Below the pieces are notes generated by a model, which was not told the origin of the DNA, did no database searches, and saw only the letters and a program-made list of their open reading frames with translations. This document shows, one piece after another, positions 19,731 to 27,509 of a DNA stretch of 27,509 bases. Source of the stretch: Actinidia chinensis. Lineage: Eukaryota > Streptophyta > Magnoliopsida > Ericales > Actinidiaceae. Where the stretch lies: positions 10,001 to 37,509 of the forward strand of contig VIGQ01002098.1 of NCBI GenBank assembly GCA_009663005.1. Direction: 5' to 3'. A program made the position numbers and the translations under genes. Position 1 is the stretch's first letter, and each line of letters starts with the position of its first letter.

Positions 19731-19828
19731 CCCTGTCTTTCTGGCACTTTTTTGACTCGTTATTGTAATACTAAAACTGCTCCGACGTTCCACCACCCTC
19801 CCGGACGCTTTTGTAGTCAGCGTCAGTT

Positions 19829-20831
19829 ATGTCTAAAGACTCAAGCTCAGTGATCTTTCCAAGGGTCGTGCTCAAAAGTCCACGTCCCCCGCCACCTCTG
19901 CTTCAAAGGTGTGGTTTATCTCGAGGGTTCGGAGACCACATCCGTAAAAGGGCATTTGGATGATTGGTCCAAGGGAAAGCATGTTCCGCCCAACCGCCTG
20001 AGATGAAGAAGGCGAAGAATCATTACCGGAGCGTCTTGATCTCCCGCGAAGGCCGCCCGTTGCTTCAGGAGCGGGTAGTGTCGGTGCAACGAACTCTTGG
20101 CTACGCCTTGCCCGCAGGCTTCAGTGATGGCCAGCGCGGCACAGCAGAAAAATTCTTGCCGCGGGGTAATACTCCCGGCGACAAGGAGAAGGTGGATAGG
20201 CTCACCTTTCGATCAGTCAGGTGGTTACCAAGTTTCTCATGTGCTCCCCGTCAGGTATTTGTCTTTCACTAAAGGTGAATATCAATCATTTCAGAGCGCG
20301 GTATCTTGATTCTATTTGTAGCAGGGGGTTATCTTTAGGGTCTTCTTTCTCGCGGTACGCAGGCAGGGATTTTGCCGATTGCAACCCTCAATCAAAAGGC
20401 TGTCGCTGAATTACCGAGATTGAAATGGTTCGAGCGCAAAATCGGCATCGATTTAGAATGGCGCCCTCGCCGAGGAGAAGGCGAAGGGGAAGAAGCTACC
20501 GAGGATGCTGTTCTAGAGACAAGGTCATTGCGAAGTTAGAGCCGAGGATCTCCGGCTAGAAAAGAGCCAGTCTGCTCGTCAAGGCGAGTTATCGCCGCGT
20601 TCAAAGAATCTACGAATTTTTAGAATGCTGTGAGGGGATTCGGCATCCTCTTATTTTGGCGATTGCTTTGACTTCTGCAAGAGCAGCTTGGCGCACCAAT
20701 ATCCTGACCTCGGCGTCGACCTAGAGGACGTCGAGATGGACCATGAACCTCCTCTCCAAAGAGGATGCCGAGCCGATAAGAGACGGCCCGATAGAAGGGG
20801 CAAGTCGGTTGTAGAGGGGGTTGGCGAGGTT
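19829..20831 (+). pseudogene. antisense gene 1 of the Tat element (shorter paralogue)
   Basis: Lies between 3' LTR and pol on the strand opposite to pol. A candidate start, ATGTCTAAAGACTCAAGC, is at 19829. The first half has no domain I recognise and lacks the Transposase_28 signature of gene 2. From 20455 to 20570 the frames give Glu/Lys/Leu-rich coiled-coil-like sequence (LAEEKAKGKK, AEDLRLEKSQSA). Then FKEST, NAVRG and FDFCKSSLAHQYPDLGVDLE (20670-20735) appear, matching FDFCKRQLIHQFP of gene 2, so the C-terminal regions are homologous. An acidic tail and stop lie near 20831. Several GT/AG pairs (for example CAGGTATTTGTC at 20254) suggest introns. It is about 1.0 kb against 2.2 kb for gene 2, so it is either internally deleted or a shortened paralogue. 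Confidence 0.5.
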
Positions 20832-20907
20832 TGTTTAATGATTCCCTCCCCCTTTTGTACTTTTATTATTTGTTTATTTGTTATTGTATCCGTGTCTTCA
20901 GTGGATA

Positions 20908-20913
20908 AATAAA
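20908..20913 (+). terminator. polyadenylation signal of antisense gene 1
   Basis: AATAAA in GTGGATAAATAAAAGC, about 75 bases after the likely stop of antisense gene 1 and preceded by a T-rich 3'UTR-like stretch (20830-20890). It supports a plus-strand transcription unit ending here, separate from gene 2. Confidence 0.5.
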
Positions 20914-20929
20914 AGCTATTCGTTTCCAA

Positions 20930-21389
20930 CTCTTGTCGTTTTTCCTTTCTTATTTACCCTCGGCAATGCATGCGTTCATTTTATTTGCAATATTCAGGTG
21001 GAGTAAATTGGCGGTCAAAACTTTCCGCGCCCTAACCGTATAAGCAATCTGGGCAACGAGATATCACTTCGAGACCGGCGACGGGCTATGAAGATTCTTT
21101 GTAAGTAATGGGCGCTCCCCCATTAAATGGCGACGTCGGTAGTGGTCAAGATTCTTTTCGCTCAGTAAGGAAATGGCTATCCTAGGCCCCTCAAGGCGGT
21201 CAAGGTTTTGGCGACATGGTTTGATTTGCTTGTAATATGCCAACTCTTGGTGAGCAGTAGCTTTAGCGCATTAAGGCGACGTGAGATTTGTGCCCGGTTT
21301 AATGCGCTATGGGCCGACGTGGGCATCTATCATAGACGGTTTCCTATCACAAAGATCACAGCTTGTTTCGCATGACCAAGCTGACGTTT
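20930..21389. other. spacer between the two antisense genes, GGCGAC-rich
   Basis: No ORF of note. GGCGAC or GGCGACGT-type words recur (near 21077, 21130, 21210, 21275, 21313) together with GGCGGTCAA repeats. A comparable GGCGAC/GGCGAT-rich spacer follows antisense gene 2, which suggests that promoter, gene and spacer were duplicated together. Confidence 0.45.
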
Positions 21390-21610
21390 TTGTGCAATGA
21401 TGGTCTGGCCAATGGAAGCGTCAATCACAAACGGACTCGCTCCGGAGCCACGTGAGGGAAATTAAAAATGCAGAATAGTTGAGTCGGCGGGAAAATGTTT
21501 TTAATGGCGGGAACGGCGGTTCTTCTACTTCGTCGGAAATCGGAACGTCGCATGATCTGGCCGTTGGGCCCGATAGATCCACAGCCCTCCCCCGTATGTA
21601 TTAAATGGGG
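21389..21610 (+). promoter_or_regulatory. promoter-like block of antisense gene 2
   Basis: GTGCAATGATGGTCTGGC, GCCACGTGAGG, ATCTGGCCGTTGGG, TAGATCCACAG and the TATA-like GTATGTATTAAATGGGG (21594-21610) repeat the order seen before antisense gene 1. The expected transcript start is near 21635, before the coding region of gene 2. Confidence 0.5.
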
Positions 21611-21760
21611 TTTAACCTTTCATTCCGCACATTTCCATTGTTGTCCGAAGTGTTGCTCCGTGTCCCGAACGCACCTCGCCGTAACCAGGTCGACTGTCCC
21701 CCGTTTATGTTCCTCCAAGACCAATCTCGGAGGCGAAGAATCTGAGCAATCCCTGCCTTC

Positions 21761-23960
21761 TTGGATAACCACGATCATCTTGGGGCGAAGTCCTATATTC
21801 GACGAACGACCAGTCTTCCATTTCCAACCACAATACCAAACCAATTCTCCACGTATGGTACCTCGAGTCCTTCTAAGGAGGGGGACGTCATGTCCCATCC
21901 CAGGCTGAACTGGACAATCTCGGAGCTACCTATTCATTTCCCTCGGGGGTACGACTTCGATCCCCGGGGATGGCGAGACATTCTTCAGCCCGCCAAGGCG
22001 AAGTGGCGTTTTACGAAGCCGCTTTTTCTGGCCGTTTTGAGGCTCCCCTTCACCCGACCATCCATGGAAATTTTGATTCACTACAAGTTTCCCTACACAG
22101 TTATCCCCCAACGCGTGGTATCAGTCATAATCTTGGCTGGTGATCTGGCGGCACTTTAAACGTCACATGTCCTGTGACGAATTCCGGTGCTGTACTCCCT
22201 CAGCCCCTTACCCCTGACTCCGGGATGTACTACTGTCAAGGCGAGGCCTGAGAAGAACCTGCTTCCGAGGATTCTCCGATCATGTGAAGGGTGGAAGACG
22301 AGGTTCTTTTTTGGCCTCGTGTGACGAATGGGATTCCCTTCGGGCCGACCACCAGCGACCGTAACTTCCGGCGGGTTCCCAGATCTTGGGAACGCCAGGT
22401 CAGTTTCCTATATATTTTTTTTTTTGGTTAAGCCCTTATGGTCGTCTGACGTGCGATTTTCAGAAAAAGCTGCAACAATTGCCAACCTGTCCGAGGTGGA
22501 ACTCCAAGAGGACGGAACGGTCCTCGGAAGTGAGTCCCGAGGCTACTTTAAGGTGTCCAAGGTTCGGGGTTTTCGCGGACCTCAAGAAACACTTTGCGGT
22601 TGGGTTGTCATTGCACGCCGCTCTCTACCAGTGGTGGCGACAACACGACCTCCAGGGCGAATGAGGGTGATTTTTATTACTCGCGAAGATTTCGGATTGA
22701 ATACCTGGGAGTCATTCCACGGGATTTCGGAGGGGTGAGTAGGAGAGCCCATCTCCTGGAATCGGCGGGAGAAATGGAGGCCCCTCCTATTCCCCCCTCT
22801 CCTTTGGCCCGGGGGGAAGTAAAGGTCCCGTTTAACGAATCTTCTATCTGGTACGTCCGCTCCAGTTCGGATTCAAGGGTTGGTTTCCCACTTCAGATTC
22901 CTAACTGCCCCCCCGAGCTCAGATCTGATGGATATTTCTCGAACCAACTGTTTACTATTTTTCTTCCTTATCCTGACATATCCCCATGTGCAGCATGTCG
23001 TCTCGAGCTGGTGCCTCCTATTTGGGTAAAAACCGGGTAAGGCCAAGGCCAGAAGGTTACGAAGGCGACGACAGCCAAGCCCCCCACCGCCACCAAAAAG
23101 TCGTCATTCGGGAGAAACGCACGCGGGAGGTTCCCCGTAATCAAGATAGGCGAGCCGAACTCTTCGAGGTAAGGAAGCCGCTCCCCTCCGCCGTCTAAAA
23201 GACTAAAGTCCAACCGAGGGGCGATCATGCCAGGGCGTGCTGTTGGGGCTGGACTTCTTCCCCTGGTGGCAATGTAGGATCCCCGCGTCTATGTCGGATG
23301 CTTCTGTTGCTCGGAGGTTGCCTCACAGGGGTGATCCCCGGATTCCGACAAAAAGAGTCGATCATTGTCCGAGCAAAACGATTGGTCCCGCCAAATCTTT
23401 CCATGCCTTGGTCCAGGTAACTCGTGAAAATCTTGGTGTTTTTTTTTTTTTTTGGCGAATCTGAGGTGGTTTTTGGGCAGGTGGTCCGTGTTCCGCCTCT
23501 TTCTCTCCATCCTCAGCCAAGATTAATCTCCCACGACGTAAACGTCCAATGGCTTCTCGCAGATTCCCCGCCGACTGGAATTGATAAAAGCTCAAATCGA
23601 GCCCTTAAAGGCGGAGAAAAGCTGCCGAGCTTAAGCGATGAAGGATCAAACGCTCGGCAACGAGGTGGACGTCTGAAGGCCCACTGTGGCGGAACTGACA
23701 CATAATGGGGGCAACCAAGGAGCTAGCTAATTGAGGACTTCAAGGCCTCGGGAGAATTCAAGGCAGCGGTTACAGATTCTGCTGCGACGTACTTCACGAG
23801 GGCTTTGATTTTTGCAAGAGGCAGCTCATCCATCAATTTCCCCCAACCTCGTCGGCGTTGACGTGGCGAATATGGGCGTGGACCCAAGTTTCGCCGAGAA
23901 GAGGAGGCGATGAAGAAGGAGAAGATCATGTTGGGCAAGGAGTTGCTCCAATGGTATAAT
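21761..23960 (+). pseudogene. antisense gene 2 of the Tat element: Transposase_28 domain protein
   Basis: Plus-strand gene inside a minus-strand element. The first exon contains PIHFPRGYDFDP (21930-21965), then LFLAVLRLPFTRPS and ILIHYKFPYTVIP (22020-22110), and after frame changes WKTRFFFG near 22300. These are the landmarks of the putative gypsy-type transposon domain (Transposase_28, PF04195), whose function is unknown. Likely introns are 22399-22463 (CCAG/GTCAGT to TTTTCAG), 22735-22993 (GTGAGT to CATGTGCAG), 23169-23277 (GTAAGG to AATGTAG) and 23417-23480 (GTAACT to TTGGGCAG). The C-terminus has DFKASGEFKAAV, FDFCKRQLIHQFP and an acidic tail to a poly-T run at about 23960. Frames are broken in places, so the start at 21761 is only the first suitable ATG. 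Confidence 0.65.
22399..22463 (+). other. probable intron in antisense gene 2
   Basis: CCAG/GTCAGTTTCC to GATTTTCAG/AAAAAG, 65 bases, with a T run inside. Removing it joins the frame reading SWERQ to KKLQQLP. The second part then continues through SEVELQE and SRGYFKVSK-like sequence, which is the usual continuation after the Transposase_28 domain in these proteins. This is the best-supported of the proposed introns. Confidence 0.5.
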
Positions 23961-24219
23961 TTTTTTTTTTTTAATATGTTAATTTTTGTCCATATTGAAT
24001 GACAAATATCTTTGTTCCTCCATCTTTTGTTTGTGTGAATTAAATGCGACTAAAGTAATGGCACCTCACTAACTTGAAATAATATTGGCGATCTCAATAA
24101 GGCGATCTATTTTGTGATGTACTGCATTTCATGTTGTTTTGGACTGGCGACATCATTTTTCTTAACTGGCATCATCCAACATAGGTGATTTATAATAATG
24201 GCGACACAAATATGGGCGA
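23961..24219. other. spacer between antisense gene 2 and the end of pol
   Basis: AT-rich with poly-T at 23960 and recurring GGCGAT/GGCGAC words (24087, 24101, 24145, 24199, 24214). Both genes point into it: antisense gene 2 ends on its left and pol ends on its right, so transcripts would meet tail to tail. Confidence 0.5.
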
Positions 24220-25640
24220 TCATTACGGGCGACAAACAATGGCTACAGCAATTCTCGTATAGCGATGATCTACAGTCAAATCGACCAATAAACTCAAGTG
24301 ATAGTACTTTTTTCAAATGCCCTCCGGTCGCTCTCGTCATTCCACCCAGGGATGTGACAAGTTCTTTCCTCCGTCTGGGTCTTCTACCAGTTGTTCCTGG
24401 TCGGAAACTTTGATTACTTTTAAGGACTTCCCACGTTGGGTGGGCCGAGTTTTCCTATTTGGTTTCTTTTAGTCGACAAGGTTACTTTCCCGCAAGAGTA
24501 GGTCGCCAGGAAGGAATGAACGAATGTCTGACTCTTGATTGTGTACTTGGCGACTTGGCACTTGTAAGCCATTTGGCGTAGCTCGGCGTTCTCCCTCTTT
24601 TTTCTTCAAGGAGTCCAGTTGATTCTGAGCTCGGCCTCATTAATTTCTCTTCAAATTCGAAATCCTGAAGCTCGGCATAACCTATTCCCCACCGGTTGAC
24701 TGATTGGCTCCGAGACCACTAATACGAGTTTCACCCTAGGAATCCCCGGCTAGTATTTTTTAAGTATGATAAGCCCAAAGTATGCTTGGTAAGTTTTTCT
24801 GCCCCATCGCTTTTTTGATCGTCCAACCTTCGGCCTTAAATGCCTGAGATGGTACGATTGGTTTTTTCAACTTGCCATTAATCTTGAGGATGACCGGGCG
24901 AGGAGAAATGATGGGAGAATGGCGAGATCCGAACAGAATAGTCTGAACCTGTCCATTGTCGACCTATCTTGCGTTGTCGACGATGATACTTTTGGACTCC
25001 GAATATGCAACGAGGTGCTTCCATACGAAAGTCCCGGATTTTTCCTCAGTAATCTTGGCGAGGGGCCTGAGCTTCTATCCATTTAGTGAAAATATCTATG
25101 CGACGATTAAAACTTCCTTTGCAAAGTAGCTTCGGTAGGGGACCCAGAATTTCTATCCCCCACTGGGCGACATGGCAAGAGCTGTACATGGTACCAATCT
25201 GGTGTGAGGGAGACCTAACGGGGGCAAACCTTTGGCATTTTGGTCGGCATCTCTTGATATATGCTGTCGATCTCGTTCTATTGTCCGGCCAAAAATATCC
25301 TTGGCGAATAGTTTTTCGTCGCCCGTGCCTTGCTCCGGAGTGATTTTTCCTCCGCATATGCCTTCGTGTATTTTCCTCGTAGAACGTACTCTGCCCTCTT
25401 CTGGTCAGACATTTCACGAGTGGTCCGAAAAGAACCTCTTTGTACAGCACGCCATTCAAAATGCAGAACCTTCGTGGATCTGTATTGAGACTGCGATCTT
25501 GGCGCTTATCTTCTGGTAAGGATCCCTCTTTGGAGATATGGGGGGTAGGCCATAATCTCGTCCATCCACGTCGGATTTTCTTCCGTTTGGAGGACTGGTT
25601 GGCGACTCCAAGCTTGGGCTGGTTAAAAATTCCAGAGGTA
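24220..25640 (-). pseudogene. Tat pol: integrase domain (frame-broken)
   Basis: Integrase inserts the DNA copy into the host genome. On the minus strand, FCILNGVLYK (25475-25440), HSGARH, RQGYFWP, AYIKRC and KCQRFAP give the zinc-binding HHCC region. WGIEILGPLPK and FTKWIEAQA begin the catalytic core with its first Asp. Further left, with frame shifts, come VDNG-like, SPGHP-like, NRTISGI, then the C-terminal ELRQMAYKCQVAKY and KVTLSTK-like pieces and HPW near 24350. WGIDLLGPLPKA and the ending with HPW-x-LKKYY are typical of Tat integrases. The end near 24220-24300 is approximate. Confidence 0.85.
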
Positions 25641-26070
25641 TGATGCCCTGTCAGAATAAACCTCAAAAGTTGACGCCAGATTACCAAGGCTCTGCCTTTT
25701 TATTATCTTCTCGGGGGGGAATCTTATGAATCTTGAACTCCTTGTCTTGGCGATACAGCCTTCACTTCGCCTAAATAGGCCTATCTTTCTTGCGTCCTTG
25801 GCGAGGTTCTCCTGGACTTGGTTTACCACCAGCTGCGAGCACTGAAACTTCCAAATATTGTGCTCCCAACTCGTTGCTAACTCTTAATCCGGCGAGGAGG
25901 GCTTCGTATTCGGCGTTCATTGTTAATATGTCTTTAAACCCCATTCTTATGGCGTATTCCATTTGTCGCCTGACGAGCTCGGATGACGAGCCCTGCCCTC
26001 ACCGTGCTGGTTGAAGCGCCATCAACGAACAATATCCAGTGGGCGAGGTTTTTTTCTGAGGTTTGTTCTT
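25641..26070 (-). pseudogene. Tat pol: second (archaeal-type) RNase H
   Basis: Minus strand FVDGAST (about 26016-25996) carries the first catalytic Asp. MEYAIRMGFKDI follows from 25962, then NAEYEALLAGLRVSNELGAQ with the catalytic Glu, and YLEV. NQVQENLAKDARK continues in the next frame at 25830-25780. This is a complete RNase H fold order, separate from the Gypsy RNase H at 26136-26560, and it lies between that domain and the integrase. A second RNase H of archaeal type at this place is established for Tat elements. A few frame changes are needed, for example where a YSDSQLV-like part is expected. Confidence 0.85.
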
Positions 26071-26690
26071 TAGGAATTCCCTCGCTCAGGAGGGGCCGTT
26101 TCAATCAGGTTGTGGAGTGTCCCATGGGGTGATTCCTACAATGAAATCAGCCAGGGCCTGGGCCCTTTATTGTCGTCCTTTGGCATTGTACTCAATGTGG
26201 AATTCACTTGCTCGACGGACCATTGAGGATCGACCTGAACGCATTGGTCGCTGAGAATATTCTTCATGGCTGATCCCTCAGCACTATGATGGGATGGGCT
26301 TGAAATTAATGACGAAGTTTTCCTGGCACAGCGAATTATTTGGGGTGTAGGCGAGTTTTTTCGATCTTTGGAGGATATCTGTTCCTCTGCTCCCAATAAG
26401 ACTTTAGAAACGTAGTAAATTGGCCTTTGGACCTGATCTTCTTCTCGGATAGCACGTGGCACTCACCCGCGGTGGGTGGATGACAAATATCGTAACGGTC
26501 CCCTCGCCGGTGGCGGGGACTGTTAGTAAGGCGGTGACCCCAGGTACTTTTCAAGCTGTTGGAATGCATGTTTCAGATCCTCGTTTCCATTGAAGCCCGG
26601 ACTTTTCCTTAAGGATTTGAAGAAGGGGAGGCATTTGTCCACAGACTTGGAGACAAATCTGTTGAGGGCGCTACTCGCCTAGTCAGCTGC
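26071..26690 (-). pseudogene. Tat pol: Gypsy RNase H and connection region
   Basis: On the minus strand, GECHVLSEKKIRSKG-like and IREEDQVQRPIYYVSKVLLG (about 26450-26388), then EEQ or QISSKDRKN, ISARK-like and ILTDQ-like pieces near 26250, and VEQVN, follow the order of the Ty3/Gypsy RNase H (REEDQVQRPIYYVSKVLxGAE, then LTDQPL and WAIEL). It degrades the RNA strand during reverse transcription. Frame breaks split it over three frames. Confidence 0.8.
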
Positions 26691-27509
26691 TGTATTCTTG
26701 ATAATTCTGGTCGAACTCATCGTGTTAGGGCTTGGATCTGACCGGTTTTTACCCTCTATTCCACGTTTTTGAACAAGAAACTCCTAACAATTTTTCGGAC
26801 GACACTTTACTTCCAAAAATCTTTGGAGGATTCAATATCATCGCGATGGGGCTGACGCAGGATGCTGTGCTTTTCAAGGTGGGCGATGTGGTCGGATGAT
26901 CGGAGGCTTTTAACCAACATATCATCTATATATACTTTCATGGTCCCCTTTTTTTCCCAATTTTTCCTTGAATATCTTATTGACTAACCTCTGGTACGTC
27001 GCCCCAAGCCGTCTTCAAATCCGAATAGCATGACTGTGTAGCATAATAATCCCCGTTCTGTGATAAAATAGGTCTTTTCAATGTTCAGAGGGTACATCTG
27101 ATCTGGTGATATCCCGCGAAGGCGTCCCATAAACCTTAGGAGCTCGTGCTTGAGTGGGCTTCGATATTAAGTCTATTTTTTGGCAAGGGAAAACTGTCCT
27201 TCATGGGCAAGCCTTGTTTTAAGGTCGGTGAATTCTCCACACCCTCCACTTTCCTCCTTTTTTTGGGGGGCGACACGACTTGGCTAGCCATCCATATGGG
27301 CCTTCTCGGACGACGTTAGCCCTGATATTATTCACTTCGCTTCAATGACTTTAGGCGTTCAGGGGCGAACTTCCTTCGCTTTGGCACACTGGAGAATGTT
27401 TCGGGTCGGGTGAACATTTTTGTGCATGGCGATCTCGGGATCTAATGCCAGGGACGTCTCTTTGCGACCAGAAATACGTCGGAGTTTTCTTCTTTCAAGA
27501 AGTTTATCA
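26691..27509 (-). pseudogene. Tat pol: reverse transcriptase, 5' part beyond window
   Basis: Copies element RNA into DNA. Beginning near the right edge, the minus strand reads INFLKEENSDVFLVAK, KFAPERLKS and ANVV-like pieces. MKDSFPLPK, DAFAGYHQIR (about 27120-27090), FITERG-like, and GATYQRLVNKIFK-like pieces follow. VYIDDMLVKS lies at about 26935-26905, with the catalytic YIDDM at 26918-26932. FLVQKRGIE follows near 26780. The order and sequence fit Tat reverse transcriptases. Several frame shifts are present. Protease and Gag are not in the window. Confidence 0.88.

Larger units (their letters stand above)
18784..27509 (-). mobile_element. Ty3/Gypsy retrotransposon, Tat group, 5' part beyond window
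   Basis: Minus-strand element whose 3' LTR is at 18784-19496 and whose pol runs from beyond 27509 down to about 24220. The domain order RT, RNase H, second RNase H, integrase, together with a long 3' region holding antisense genes, identifies the Tat group (Retand-like relatives carry an antisense ORF at this place). Gag, protease and 5' LTR must lie to the right of the window. Frames are broken every few dozen codons. The words GGCGAG, GGCGAC and GGCGAT are strikingly frequent throughout the element. Confidence 0.88.

Noticed and set aside
20840..20860. A second polypurine tract on the minus strand (GGGGGAGGGAATC)
   Set aside because: It is not followed by an LTR start. The tract at 19497-19514 directly abuts TGTTGGGAAA and is the better candidate.
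21620..22111. Minus-strand ORFs opposite antisense gene 2
   Set aside because: The plus strand here carries the recognisable Transposase_28 landmarks. The minus-strand frames show none of the pol or Gag motifs and are shadows.
1..27509. CRISPR arrays, bacterial operons, ribosome-binding sites
   Set aside because: The window is plant nuclear DNA. No regularly spaced repeats with unique spacers and no prokaryotic gene layout were found.

Overview
This window looks like nuclear DNA from a land plant, most likely a eudicot. It has AT-rich intergenic sequence with no bacterial-style operons. It holds two LTR retrotransposons, a third LTR remnant, a tRNA-derived SINE, and two broken copies of the 5' part of a nuclear gene for the mitochondrial ATP synthase beta subunit. 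I found no intact host gene. Nearly every recognisable reading frame is interrupted by one-base or few-base gains and losses. This is either decay or uncorrected long-read sequence, and the sequence alone cannot tell which.

Left part (1-12.5 kb). A SINE-like element on the minus strand, with pol III A and B boxes, runs off the left edge. AT-rich sequence without genes follows. At 3235-3762 and 5781-6290 two copies of one sequence face each other: promoter, 5'UTR, mitochondrial transit peptide and N-terminus of ATP synthase beta. They form an inverted repeat of about 0.5 kb around a spacer of about 2 kb. Copy A reads further into the mature protein and ends at a plausible splice donor. Copy B stops abruptly inside the N-terminal domain. 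From 6.3 to 9.6 kb there are only unrecognised, weakly supported ORFs. At 10166-10672 a minus-strand LTR with a degenerate tRNA-Met-type primer site and some leader marks a truncated retrotransposon.

Middle (12539-17254). This is a complete but non-autonomous Ty1/Copia-type element. It has two LTRs of about 570 bp, a matching 5-bp target-site duplication (TCTAA), a primer-binding site, a polypurine tract, and a gag with CCHC knuckle followed by protease-like and GAG-pre-integrase segments. There is no integrase core, reverse transcriptase or RNase H. Between the gag core and the zinc knuckle, where related proteins usually have a short Arg/Ser/Gly-rich linker, lies about 0.9 kb of extremely G-rich, C-poor DNA.

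Right part (18784-27509, continuing past the edge). This is a large Ty3/Gypsy element of the Tat group, read on the minus strand. It has a 3' LTR, a polypurine tract, and pol with reverse transcriptase (YIDDM), the Gypsy RNase H, a second RNase H of the kind known from Tat elements, and integrase. Between pol and the 3' LTR are about 4.7 kb with two plus-strand (antisense) genes in tandem, each with its own promoter-like block. The longer one carries the domain known as putative gypsy-type transposon (Transposase_28) and appears to have several short introns. The shorter one shares only the C-terminal region. The tandem pair of antisense genes and the giant G-rich gag linker are the two most unusual things here.
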